Of a stretch of 64,000 nucleotides of DNA, positions 22,985-34,133 are shown in pieces (the stretch's first letter is position 1; the number at the start of each line of letters is the position of its first letter). The stretch is from contig OX123199.2 of the NCBI GenBank assembly GCA_944739405.2, positions 6,003,898 through 6,067,897 of the forward strand, written 5' to 3'. Both the position numbers and the translations under genes were made by a program. Under the pieces are notes generated by a model, which saw nothing but the letters and a program-made list of their open reading frames with translations, had not been told where the DNA came from and did no database searches. The DNA is from Euclidia mi (taxonomy: Eukaryota; Arthropoda; Insecta; Lepidoptera; Erebidae).

Positions 22985-23330
22985 ATATAATTATGTATAA
23001 ATCATTAAACTTACCTTGACTTTCTTGAGCTGGCAGTTCATCAGAGTCAACAACACTTTCCAAGTCCACATTATCTAGTGGAGGTGCTGTTTTCTTGCCA
23101 CCTCCGGTACGATACTGACAATACAGCTGCTAACGTATTGCAGTCTTGGTCGACCTGAATGTTCCTCCAGACCGATCATTCATTTTATATGCTTTCCCAA
23201 GCGGCTTCTGTCTTCTTCCACGTCATATCATCACTTTGTTTACTAAACACGTTTTGTTACTGTCATATATGGAGGAGTTTGCACTTCTATCTCTTTTAAC
23301 TTTATCCATATTAGTTATATAGTTAAATAA
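22985..23330 (-). pseudogene. Harbinger Myb/SANT-type accessory protein remnant
   Basis: Minus strand, with donor/acceptor-like borders. It reads TGGGKKTAPPLDNVDLESVV then DSDELPAQESQ, typical of the linker after the Myb/SANT domain in insect Harbinger second proteins. The upstream SANT part is not intact. Moderately sure because motif only. Confidence 0.5.
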
Positions 23331-23640
23331 AGTAACCACTTAAAAATTACACGCTTTCCGAACCAAACACAAGAAAAACGATTTTACCATAGATTTTACA
23401 AAAACTTCTTCTCTCATTTTATGTTTTATTTATTGGTTAGTGTTTACGAAGTAAGTATTGTTCATAGGTTGCATTCAATGACATGAATAGGTACATAGTT
23501 GTGTTTATTTTTAATTTATATAAATATAAATATTTTTTTATAATGTTGATGTCATATAATTTGCTTTAATTTTAATCTAGATTATCAAAATAGTCCTCTA
23601 CAAAGCTAATGATATTTGAATAATTTGTACTTTCGTGTGT
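23331..23640. other. Harbinger interior, A+T-rich
   Basis: No coding signal. The subterminal repeats of the transposon begin after it. Confidence 0.4.
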
Positions 23641-24100
23641 AAATTTTTCTATTCGAGCATACTCAGTAAACGCACCATAATGTGTTATCGAAATCAAATT
23701 GACTTATCGAACATCCAACCGAATCCGAAGTCGAATGATTCTGAATAACGTTGACAAAGCGCATTAGATTGGATTACGGTACCGATGACATACGATTCGA
23801 TTAGTTGTCGTGAGATTCTGAATAGGCCTGCTGGTCAGAGAACGTCCGTCTAGGTCTTCCCCTTCGTCCTGTCCCATTCACACTTGCCTTATATATCTGC
23901 TTGGTCAGTCTTTCGTCACCCATCACCTCCATGTGCCCAAACTATCTTAGCATATCTTTCTCGATGTTTGTCACTACATCTTCTTTTACACCACAACACT
24001 CTCTTATCACACAATTCTAAACTCTATCATTCAAAGACACGCCACACATACTTCTCAGTGCTCTCATTTCTACAGCATTTATTCACAAAGTCTATTCACA

Positions 24101-24500
24101 AAGCTACTAATTTCTTTGTGTTTCCCTAAGCGTCAGTTAGAAGATACCTACGGATTGAAATGGGATTGTGAAATGTTGCATTCTTAATTTGTCACAACAC
24201 GGACAGCTTACCCTAATCTTCTTGCAAGTGCGAAATGCTATATATGTATAATAATCAAAAAAGATTTTAACAAAAAACAAACTTCATTTTCATTCTATAA
24301 ACTTCGCTCAAATGAAAACTATAGCCTGCCAATCAAAAAAGGTTTTATTTAGTTGGTTAGTAAATGACGGAGTTCGGTAACATAAGACAGCATACAACAG
24401 AATTAAGAATCTCCTCTTTTGTTTAAGGTCGGTTGAAAAGGCAGCCTAATAGACGGAGGAAAGGTGTCGCGTAACGCGGTGTGATCACGTGACGTGACTC
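24101..24500. other. Unannotated stretch
   Basis: Nothing recognised before the CpG-containing block at 24480-24610. Confidence 0.4.
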
Positions 24501-24502
24501 AC

Positions 24503-24610
24503 CAGCACCTCGCTGCCGTGACCAGGAGCACTTTGATCACTACTCTAATCTATCCCCGCACGCTCCGGCACGAGAGAGAGGCAATAACACGTCACGGTCA
24601 ATTCAAGGCC
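24503..24610 (-). other. Candidate alternative first exon
   Basis: Minus-strand sequence with CpGs and GAGAG runs ends GCGAGGTGCTG followed by donor GTGAGTCACG at 24502. No acceptor is visible upstream, so it would be a transcription-start exon, possibly an alternative leader of trc. The right boundary is unknown. Confidence 0.25.
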
Positions 24611-26450
24611 CGCGTTTTTATTAGTTAAGACAGACTTCCAAGAGCACTTGTTTAAATATCCACCGATATATTCAAAACAATGACATCATACGTTTCGAAA
24701 TATATTATTAGTTTACGAAGGATTTTCGCTAAGCATAATTCGGTAAATATTGTACACGCCTCGGCGGACAGATGACCGGGCATTTTAACGCTCGAGTTGT
24801 TAGGTAGCTTCGCGTAAGGGCCACCGCCCACAGACGTCTGGTCGGCTGTGTACGAAGCGGCTGCGTTGTTTGGGCTGCTGCCCACGTGGACGCATGAGCG
24901 CTCTCACTTATCGACTCTCGCTCAAATGGACAATAAAACAGACGCCGCCACTTTAACTGAATCACGGCCAAACGTCGGTAGGTACGCTATGAAGAAATTA
25001 TGATGTTCACCACACCGTGGTAAATCGCTGACGGTGACGCCGTACGCAAAAGCCGTAAAGTGAATTCTTAATTCATGTTGGAACGCAAATGATATTAGAG
25101 TTCGTAACATAGTATTAAATCGTGGATTCACGCCTTTTATTGCCGAATATTTAGGCAGATGGTAAAATCTTTATATTTCATCAAGTTGAAAGAGGTGTCT
25201 GAAACTTTTATCATTGCATAAAATGGGTGCAACTGCTGAAGATTTTCAACAGGCTGATAGAAAAATTTAACTAGACCGAGTGCAGGCTATGTTACTATAA
25301 TTGAATATGGGTATTATAATTAGTGGTTTTCATTGTCTTCTAAACCTGGTTTTAAAAAGCAAAGCCGATATTTAGGTACCATTGGGAACAGTTACTGAAT
25401 ACGAGAAAATGTAAGTAACCACCATGCTAAATTTTGTTGAATACCTGTGCATGGACTATTTACGGACAGATAATTGAGAAATATTAGGTAGAAACTGCCA
25501 TTCAAACTAAATGCTTACGTACTGTTCACGGTAACCATCACCAGCCGTAACGTACCGCTGTATCCATAAGGTATTTGCGTTACGAATCACTTTATAAATA
25601 AACTCCATGCAATTCAGTTGATAAATATAACCACAGATGAAATACCTTGTAACGTATTTATACATACATAATAATTAATACTTGATGAAGAGTTGCATAA
25701 GAGACACATTAGCATATGCGGAAATATAGAGAGCATGCCAGGGAAACTTTTTTCTTTACGTGAGAAGTATGCTTTATATGCCTAAATATTGAGATTCTGA
25801 TGGCTGACGATAATTATTACCTACCTAGATATTCAGCCTGTATGTATATGTTGTGATCGTAGTGATGACTATGTACCAACCAAACTGCATTTTTTATCGT
25901 AAGCTCTTAGGACAAGTTATCAAAACATCGAACCGTTAGTCGATTGCCAAAACATTGCATAAAAATTTCGACCCTCGTCCTTGATCTGAATGCCTAAAAT
26001 TGTTTGCAAGTTTTCATCAAAAACGGTAGTGTTGGCGTCGGTCGCGGGTCAAATTAACTTGGATTTCATAATCGAACACCATTGATCGCGCCATCTTGCT
26101 TCGTTGCGTCATCGGCAGATATGACATGTTCGAAGGTGTGTAGGTCAAAGAGGTTGGACGTTTAGACTAGAGAGAACATGCCCTATAAATTTCCTTATAC
26201 CGAACGTGCAACATGTAATGTCAGTTGGTCTTAGTTGGTTAATCATAACGTCAAATTACGCGTCTAATTTAAAGAGGCATATACTCTTTACATACTCATA
26301 TCTTTGACTACATTCTCTAAATAGCCGTGCTGTGATCTGTCAACAGTGTAAAATTTGTTGGATGTTTGTGTTTACATTTTTAATAACTTTTTTGCATTTA
26401 AATAGTAAGTAAGCTTATAATAATTAAATAGTGTACTCATTAATTAATAC
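24611..26450. other. Unannotated stretch
   Basis: Overlapping minus-strand frames at 24652-25131 have no recognised domain. The rest is A+T-rich without repeats I recognise. Confidence 0.4.
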
Positions 26451-26454
26451 ACAT

Positions 26455-27275
26455 CGTGTATGTGATATCGGGATGTGGATTCCGCTATTCTCGGAACGGA
26501 AATAACAGGAGAAACTTTATCTTCTAGCAGTAAGTCGGAATTTTCCTACAAATGTATTTACTTTTCTCGTATTAATGCTATAATGAGTGTTAAGTTTACA
26601 CAATATCATTGTATTGCAAATCAAAGGAACAGCTTGCATACGTATGTGTTATGAATTTTACTCACAAATTGTTATTTTGTACATTTATTGATTTAATAGC
26701 CTTAGTGATGGGATTTGACAGTGAAAGGAGATATCGATGTTTTTTGAATGAGGGATAAATACGGAAACTAACTATCGAACATGAATGTAAAACTGTAGCT
26801 GGAAGCGACAGCGGGTAGCCGCGGTTGCTAAGTTGACAATAAACAAAGACATCCAGCGGTCTAATTTTCTATCGCGCGTTTGATAGTAAGCGCAGTTTAA
26901 TGTACATAATTTACTTAGATACCTACCTTAAAAGTAGCGTCTATTAACCTAAAGCCAAGTGTTCCAGTGTAAGCGCTGCATCTATAAAATAGTAGATGGA
27001 TTAGGGATGCGAGTAGCATTTTTTCATTATTAAGAAGGTGTTTTTTATTACAGGTTGCCTATTAATGACGTCACCAGAAAACTTTGGATAAATGCCGTTG
27101 GACGGCCTAGTTTGATTTAGCAGAAGTACCATCATATTTGTTCACGTCATTTTGAGAAAGACTGTTTTTTAAAGACAGAAAGCACCTGGCGTCGTTTAAA
27201 ACCGAAAGCTGTGCTTACATTACATTTATGCCCGGACATTGCACACCCGATAGAATTATTTATCCAAAGCTAAAC
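26455..27275 (+). pseudogene. THAP-domain remnant, two exons
   Basis: Exon 1 candidate near 26455-26530 reads CGFRYSRNGNNRRNFIF across a shifted frame. Exon 2 begins after acceptor TTTTTATTACAG at about 27053 and reads LPINDVTRKLWINAVGRPSL, a stop TAG, then YHHICSRHFEKDCFLKTEST and WRRLKPKAVLTL. The order C-x2-H (CSRH), W and the P of LKPKAV are THAP hallmarks. It joins in the same phase as the exons in the two P-type elements, suggesting a third, longer family member or a domesticated relative. Pseudogene because of the stop. Confidence 0.65.
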
Positions 27276-27960
27276 AAAAAGTGTGTAATTTTAGTTTGAA
27301 CATATTAATAAAATATAATAATTACAACGATTTTAATTAATCTATCTACTTCTATATTATTTATCATATTAGTGCTATCCTGACTGATCAAAGACGTCTT
27401 GCCTTGTAGTCCGCTACATAATATTCTACCATAAAATATAATATTCTTTCACATTCACACAACATTATCTGGTCCCAAACTAAGCATATCTTGTACTACG
27501 GGTACTAGACAATCGATAAACATGCATATATACTTTTCTGTAAATATATTACATATTACACATAGTACCATCCAGACCAAGACAAACATCCATATTCATG
27601 CACACAAATGTTTGACTTGAGCGGGAATCAAACCCACAAGCTTCGGTTTGGCAGTCGGATTACCTACAACTCTAAAAAAATCAACGTGATATGATGCGAC
27701 GCAAACAAAAGTAAGCCGCGACACATAGTGTGCACACCCTTTCGGACGCGGCTTTCTGTCGCGTCCGCGTCCGATACAACCATAGACACGCCATGCTGTC
27801 TACGCAATACACTAAGGCTAGGTAGGAGCATATTTTTCTTAATTCAGGGCACTAGCAGTTAGCACTATTAAATTATATTATTGGTATACCTTGAAGTAAA
27901 GCAGAACTGTTGAATTGAAAGTGAATTTATCATTTTTGACTATATTCGGTATAAAATCAA
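27276..27960. other. Unannotated stretch
   Basis: A+T-rich; a cggacgcggctttctgtcgc block at 27744 resembles words in the MITE that follows. Confidence 0.4.
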
Positions 27961-27961
27961 T

Positions 27962-28424
27962 ATTAAGGCCGTACCATGGACAATATACGGATGACAGTAA
28001 ACGTCCGCAGACGCTTACTGTCATTTTTCCAGATTGCTATCGGACGTCTGAACGCTCAAGGTCACGTCCGCGACAGACGTCCGATATTGTGCACACTTGA
28101 ATGGATTTTCCTTGTCCAGATACAGGCCTTGCCACACGTTACACACTATTACGTCCAACTTGACTAAATCACTTGATGAAATCGTGACGTGTAGACGCCA
28201 GTCGTCCAACTCAAGTTCATCGGGTGGGCGGTACCACCAGATTTTAACCAATCGGGTGGGTGGAATGCAAATCAGTGATTTGATTGTGTCGTGTAGACGG
28301 GCAAAGCCAATTCGATTGAAAATTTGATCAGTGGTAAAATTGTATCGTGTGGCAAGGCCTTACCCTTCTGTCGCGACTTACTGTCGCGACAGTAAGTCAC
28401 GACAGATAGTTTGTGCGGGCCTTT
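27962..28424. mobile_element. Outer MITE-like element, split by an inner MITE
   Basis: Ends ttaaggccgtacc and gcgggcctttaa are loosely inverted, with interiors rich in cgtccg and the palindrome ctgtcgcgacagtaag. The element at 28124-28360 sits within it. Confidence 0.45.
28124..28360. mobile_element. MITE with TAC duplication (237 bp)
   Basis: Inverted ends AGGCCTTGCCACACG / CGTGTGGCAAGGCCT, 15 bp perfect, with TAC at 28121-28123 and 28361-28363. No coding capacity. Confidence 0.8.
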
Positions 28425-29617
28425 AAACACGTGATTTTTTTAGTACTGTCTGTCTGGCAAATCTTTGCAAAGCACTGTCCGGCGTCAACAGCAAAAACTA
28501 CAATTTCAATATTTTAGTTGTTTATTTATATGGCTTAAATATATCGACACATACTAAAGTTAGACATTTGACCAAAAATATTTATCGATAAATCATCACT
28601 GTTACGAACAACACTCGGTTTCCTAACTCTATGTTTTGTCTACTGTTTGCCTACCACGATTCTGCTATAAGAGCGTGCTGCTAAACCTATCGACAGCTCT
28701 TTCTATCATACTGCATGTGCCATTAGAAAGAAGATATCAATCATAGCAACCGCTGTTGTTATTTAGTGTTACTTCTATGCCTTAGGTTATATTTCTTTGG
28801 TGTAGGTACTGCTGACTGAGGTGAAGTGCGGTGTGCTCTCGTTGTGTGCACTCATAGATTACACATGATTTAGTGTAGAAGAAATGGGTAATGATATGAG
28901 AGATATTATTATGGGAATGTTACTAGTGTCTATATTAATACAATAAAGCGGAAGAGATTTTTTGTTTCGTTGAACGTGCCAATCGCAGGAACTACTGGTC
29001 TGATTTGAATAATAGTTTTTTTGTTCGATAGCCTACTTATCAAATTCAAATTCTGTATTTCAGATAATAAACCTATTACAATATGAGAGAGAGAAACTTA
29101 TACTAACGTTATATTATGCCTAAAGCTAGTGTTGCCACTAACATAAAAACTGTTATAATTAAAAGTTATAACTATAGGTTATTCTTGCCTTAGAGTACCG
29201 TACCTTCTGAACTAGTGGAGACTGTATCTCAAAGAAAAATCGAGAAAGACATAATAATATCACGCTTTGAGCTACAGGTGCGGCGCAGTAACCTTAAATA
29301 ACGCGGTGGTAACCGCGGGATCACCTAATTAGTGTTAAATATACTTTTTCAAAATGATAGTGAAACCACATTATAAAAAATAAAGAGCGATCATCGATAG
29401 ACTTTTTAATAATCGGTAATATTAGTACCTAATCAAACAGCTGAATTTGGCTAAATTAAAATTCTTATACTAATTTATCAACGTTATTCGGTTTATTTGA
29501 GCGTAATTTCCTTTACTTCATTCTCATTATTTCCCTTATCAGCTTCCTCTTATTTGACTTAATCAACAGAGTTTGATAGCCAGCCCTCTAGCTATCTTTA
29601 CCGATTATTGACATCTT
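28425..29617. other. Unannotated stretch
   Basis: A+T-rich with no recognised gene or repeat. Confidence 0.45.
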
Positions 29618-29679
29618 TACCGCAGCTCATGGATTCTAGCATTACTAGGGAGTATTGCTAGAATCCATGAGCTGCGGTA
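29618..29679. repeat. Perfect 24-bp hairpin
   Basis: Arms 29618-29641 and 29656-29679 are perfect complements (taccgcagctcatggattct...), loop of 14 bases ttactagggagtat. Function unknown. Confidence 0.9.
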
Positions 29680-30794
29680 ATTGATTAACTCCAAATATAC
29701 CGTAACCGTTGCTGTCCACCGAAATAGTACAAAACATAAATAACTTCTTATACTATAGTCATGTACGATTTTCAATACTAGAACACTACCTACTTATAGG
29801 CATATATATACATAGGCTCAATGGCAGCTGCTAGACGGGTACCTAATATAGCTACTACTCTTTGTTACTTTAAAGCTAAATATGACCAACAAGTGATAAG
29901 CATTTATTTGTTTACCATTCATGTGTTATATATTATTAGTATTCCCCACTCGGGGAATACGCAAAAACCGGCTGCGTATTATTCCATGCGACTGAAACAA
30001 ATTATTCCACGGCATACGTCATAACGAAATTAACTTTTAGTTCTGTCATATACCTAAATACTAGGCTGTCTTTCCCCGTTCCCTAACTACCCAGACTCAT
30101 GTACGCTTTATAACATCATGAACGCCTCCTAAAATGTATTATGGGTGCGTACTGGTCAAATAAAATTTAAAGTACCTAGTACGAAATTAGTTGTCATTGA
30201 CATGAAAAACGAGGACAACAGCATTCATATTAGGTTATTTTCTTTACACAAACTCTGAAACCAAAAACTACCAAAAACAACATTTGAAATAATCCCTAAT
30301 GTCAACGTTACAAGCAACCCCTGCGCAACGTTTCAAATTACTAGTGCTCGCGGTTAGCTTTAATACGAGATATCCGTTTCGCTTAAGCACTAAGCCAGCC
30401 TAGTGCTAAGCTTATGTGACATTCGTTTTAGTATTTACACGCGGAATCGTGCATGCCAAACTGTAGAATATCCGCGAGACCCCGCCATGGGAGTTCTGGC
30501 ACAGGCAATGCGACGTATTTATTGCGTGGGGCGTCCTTGTTTCTGAGGTCTCATAAACCACCAACAACGAGCTACAAAGTTAAACTAAACCTTGAGGAGT
30601 GGAAGGACACCCGTTACAAGAGGGTACCGCAAAAAGGCAAGAAATTGACCGCGACTGAAAGCCTGTTTTCGAAAGTCTATAAACCCTGATTTTGCCAAAT
30701 GTTGTCAGTTTCAGCAACACGTAACGCGAACGTCGCGTCATCGCCACGTCACACGTTCGACGAAACGCTGAAGGATTGGGCTGCTTCCAAAACA
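29680..30794. other. Unannotated stretch
   Basis: A 78-codon frame at 30453-30689 is Lys-rich but has no recognised domain. Confidence 0.4.
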
Positions 30795-30796
30795 TT

Positions 30797-31412
30797 AATT
30801 AGGGTTCCGTACCTAAAAGGTAAAAAACGGGACCCTATTACTAAGCTGCCGCTGTCTGTCTGTCTGTCCCTCTGTCTGTCTGTCTGTCACCAGGCTGTAT
30901 CTAATAAACGGTGATAGCTAGAAAGCTGAAATTTTCACAAATTATGTATTTTGGTTGCCGCTATAATAACAAATACTAAAAATAAAAAAATAAAAAATAT
31001 TAGTGGGCGTTTAATATGCCTCTGCCTACCCCTTCGGGGAAACAGGCGTGAGTTTATGTACCTGTGTATATTAAAAATATTAAGGGGGAGTAATATACAA
31101 AAAATGTGTTCTTTTTCGTATTTTTGCTCAAAAAACTACTAACTGTAACAGGTAGACGCTTTAAATTTTCACAGAATATGTAGTTGTATACTACCTTTCA
31201 AAATAAATAATTTTAAAAAAAGGTTAATAATAAAAGGGGGCTCCCATACAACAAACGTACTTTTTAAGCAATTTGTTACTAGTTCTTAATAAACAGGTAG
31301 AAACTTAAAAAGTATTTAGGTATACATACGACGAACGTCATTTTCTTTTATAGATGATGGTACGGAACCCTTCGTGCGCGAGTCCGACTCGCACTTGCCC
31401 AATTTTTTTACT
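30797..31412 (+). repeat. gggttccgtacc-family repeat, copy 1
   Basis: Begins agggttccgtacctaaaagg, has a (ctgt)n-rich block at 30850-30890 and ends gcgcgagtccgactcgcact. A SINE tail has inserted at 31004-31068. The family is abundant in Lepidoptera; the transposon class is uncertain. Confidence 0.7.
31004..31068 (+). repeat. SINE tail fragment nested in repeat
   Basis: gtgggcgtttaatatgcctc then ctaccccttcggggaaacag. Only the 3' 60 bp. Confidence 0.65.
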
Positions 31413-31692
31413 ACCTACTACTGTGTTAGCACTATGAACAACGACTGCATAAAACAAATAAGATAGAGAAACCTACATATATCTCTATTATTATAATCGC
31501 GAAAGTTTGTGAAGAAGGATCATTGGATGTATTGTTTATTACTCTTTCACGCAAGAACAAGTGAACGGGTTTTCACCAAGCTTTGCAGTAATATAGCTTA
31601 TACATCAGAAGAACACATGGACTTTTGCTTACGCAGACGAAACTGCTAGCAGAAACTAGAAGCCGAAGGCCGAAGTCTTGGATGCAACCGGG

Positions 31693-31932
31693 CAGTGGCG
31701 TAGCTAGCATGGGTGGCACCCGGGGCGGTAGTTGGCGGATGACCTTTTTATTTTTTAGTCGACACCTAACAATTCCGTGCTAACTCTCGTAGTGCTGAGC
31801 TAGTGCCTATGTTTTTGTACATTGTTCTTAAAGTTGAGTTTTGGGTGTCACCTCTTTTTTTGGATGGGTGGCACCCCAAAAAGGGTGTCACCCGGGGCGC
31901 AACGTCCCCCCCCCCCCCTTCCTACGCCACTG
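31693..31932. mobile_element. hAT-type MITE (240 bp) with perfect 8-bp duplication
   Basis: Ends CAGTGGCGTAGCTAG / CCTACGCCACTG, flanked by CAACCGGG at 31685-31692 and 31933-31940. An 8-bp duplication and CAGTG-like ends are hAT features. Interior has gggtggcacccggggcg inverted blocks and a run of 14 C. Confidence 0.88.
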
Positions 31933-32050
31933 CAACCGGGATCCTAGTTACTTTTGCATGCAAAAAAAATATTATTACAAATGTTTTTTGTGAACCACAG
32001 AGCAAATTCGTTTTGCAAATATGTAAGAAAGAAAAACTAAAGATCAGTAA

Positions 32051-32322
32051 GCGATGTCACCATTTTCATTCAATTTATATCTATTAGAATCTGCATTGTT
32101 AGTAGTTGCAAAATGCAAATTGATGCTTGAATAGACGTGCAATCTGCGATCACTTTATCTAACTAATAGAGTCTATTAAATAGACAGCGATGTCACCATT
32201 TTCATTCAATTTATATCTATTAGAATCTGCATTGTTAGTAGTTGCAAAATGCAAATTGATGCTTGAATAGACGTGCAATCTGCGATCACTTTATCTAACT
32301 AATAGAGTCTATTAAATAGACA
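32051..32322 (+). repeat. 136-bp perfect tandem duplication
   Basis: 32051-32186 and 32187-32322 appear identical base for base (gcgatgtcaccattttcatt...). Each unit contains gagtctattaaatagaca with an internal palindrome. Confidence 0.9.
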
Positions 32323-32514
32323 GTGGATCATCGTACTAGCATAACGGCCATCTTGGTCACGGCGGTGACTACAAATACTACCCTTTGGTAACGATCGGAC
32401 TAGTGACAGCCACGCTTTCCGTGAATTCATGATTATACATATTACTCATATGGCAATATCCAATACAATGGCACTCAAACGCTGTAATGTTAGTGGTGAG
32501 ACTTTCGCTGGCTA

Positions 32515-32725
32515 TTCATCATCATCATCAGCCCTGTATATGTTTAAACTGTCCCACTGCTGGGCACGGGCCTCTTCTCACTATGAGAAGGGTCAGGCCA
32601 TAGTCCACCACGCTGGCCAAGTGCGTGTTGGCAGACTTCACATGTCTTTCAAGAACATTATGGAGAACTCTCAGACATGCAGGGTTCCTCACGATGCCTT
32701 CCTTCACCACTTAGCAAGCGGTAAC
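32515..32725 (-). repeat. catcat-type lepidopteran repeat
   Basis: catcatcatcatcagccctg, cccactgctgggcacgggcc, then gtccaccacgctggccaagt. Fragments of the same type lie at 34980-35160 and 49588-49680. Confidence 0.65.
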
Positions 32726-33064
32726 TAACAATTGAATACGTGCGTAGGGCACGTAACTCCGAAAAGTCGCTGGCTATTGCGTCCATGCAATGTAGTATAT
32801 TCTTCAGTTTTAAACGCCGAGAGAAACTAAATGTGTTTTTATGAATATGTTATGCGAAGAGACGATGTTTATGTACTAGTAGGTCTCTGTAGGTAAACAT
32901 GTGATGAATATTAAGAAAAAGGGAGAATAAGACCAAGGTAAAGATGGATGGACTGTATGAGGATGGAAATAAAAGAGAAAAGGGTAAATGATCGTATGAC
33001 GGACGACAGAAGTTTGTGGGAAGGGCAGGACATACTTCGCAGACTCTGAATAAGTTGGCACCAG
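32726..33064. other. Unannotated stretch
   Basis: Overlapping minus frames here look like chance; no repeat recognised. Confidence 0.4.
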
Positions 33065-33065
33065 A

Positions 33066-33731
33066 GAAAAAACCGGCCAAGTGCGTGTCGGGCCACGCGC
33101 AATGTAGGGTTCCGTAGTTGCCCATAATGGCCATTATTGATAATAACTTCAGTTTCAAATGGGACTAAAAACGGGCATCTTTAAGATTAAGCCAGCGCTC
33201 CCAATGTAAACTCACAGAAATAGGGATTTATAAGTTAACCGACGATTACTCGTAAACTAGTGATGTCTACTTAGCCGTGATAGTTTTCCTTTTAAATTCG
33301 TTATATGTACTACATTTGTGATTTTTTTCACCTCTTCCAAATCAATACTTTAGCCGGCAGAAGGGGGGGACACTTGACTCTAACCATTTTTTTCACTTCA
33401 AAGCTTGATATTTGCCAAACCAATCACTTGATCGAAAAATGATTTGAGCAAACTAATAATATTTTTTTAAAACCTATCCGATGATACCCCACACAATGGG
33501 GTACTCAACCAAAAAAAATTCATCCCCACTATATATGTAGGGGAGATACCCTTAAAAAGAAAATATTTTCCTAAATTTTATTCTACAGTTTTGTTGCAAT
33601 ATCGTATGTCTATATTCATGTCAAATATCAGCTTTCTAGCACCAGGCGTCTTTGAGCTAGGCTGCGGACGGACAGACGGACGGACATGACGAAACTATAA
33701 GGGTTCCTTGAGGACAACGGAACCCTAAAAA
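33066..33731 (-). repeat. gggttccgtacc-family repeat, copy 2
   Basis: Starts ccggccaagtgcgtgtcggg and ends gacaacggaaccctaaaa. The second end is the complement of the head of copy 1. Interior unique to this copy. Confidence 0.65.
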
Positions 33732-33763
33732 TGATGATAGAAAATAAATGTTTGCCATCTTAC

Positions 33764-33844
33764 CCGGAGGCTGGGGCGCTGGAGCCGGTGTATCTGGGGC
33801 CACCGTAGTGCCCGGGTTGCTTTTCCCCCAAGACACGGCTCACT
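33764..33844 (-). other. trc: Candidate 5'UTR exon of trc
   Basis: An 81-bp G+C-rich block in A+T-rich DNA with acceptor ATCATACAG and a strong donor GTAAGA. Spliced to the exon at 9858, the frame that leads to the trc ATG meets a TGA at the start of this exon, so it would be untranslated leader. Inference: it could instead be a coding exon of an unrecognised gene, since one frame (VSRVLGEKQPGHYGGPRYTG) is open. Confidence 0.45.
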
Positions 33845-34133
33845 CTGTATGATAACAAAAACATATAGATTAGAAAATAAAGTATTTTATATACATGGTC
33901 AAAATGTCACAGGGTCGATAAAAATGATGTCATGAACAGACTGATCAGCTTTTATAGTGCCTAATATGGTCAGAAAACACATAGGACTCATCTGATACTA
34001 CTGATACTAAAATATCGACAATAAACAATGATTTATAACAAATGACACATATAAAACTAAGTAAAGAAACAGAATAAACAATCCTTTGTGGCAAACACTC
34101 ATTTTAGAGCTCGCTTTTATTTTAACTAGCTTT

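Larger units (their letters stand above)
17020..23830. mobile_element. PIF/Harbinger DNA transposon, 6.8 kb, with nested elements
   Basis: Inverted ends CAGGTCGATTCAGAAT / ATTCTGAATAGGCCTG, 3-bp duplication CTG at 17017-17019 and 23831-23833. It encodes a HARBI1-like nuclease remnant (about 21755-22020, plus) and a minus-strand segment at 22990-23130 resembling the second, Myb/SANT-type Harbinger protein (GGGKKTAPPLDNVDLES). Two P-superfamily elements and other repeats have inserted into its left half. Confidence 0.8.
16838..24089 (-). mobile_element. 5'-truncated RTE-type LINE, split by a Harbinger transposon
   Basis: The LINE parts are 16838-17019 (3' end with catacatacatac tail and the gtctctgcctacc-type terminus) and 23834-24089 (coding for the C-terminal WFGHVE/GRP region of RTE ORF2, degraded). 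An 11-bp target duplication GTCTATTCACA lies at 16827-16837 and 24090-24100. Aligning with the copy at 44214-45289 shows that the break falls inside the conserved caat(c/t)tggtc block. Confidence 0.85.

Noticed and set aside
24652..25131. Three overlapping minus-strand frames of 69-80 codons
   Set aside because: They overlap in different frames, and none joins to a splice-supported exon; the G+C-rich composition alone explains the open frames.
32850..33158. Overlapping minus frames of 60-102 codons
   Set aside because: Low-complexity Phe/Ser/Pro/Leu translation in three frames at once, typical of antisense purine-rich DNA.
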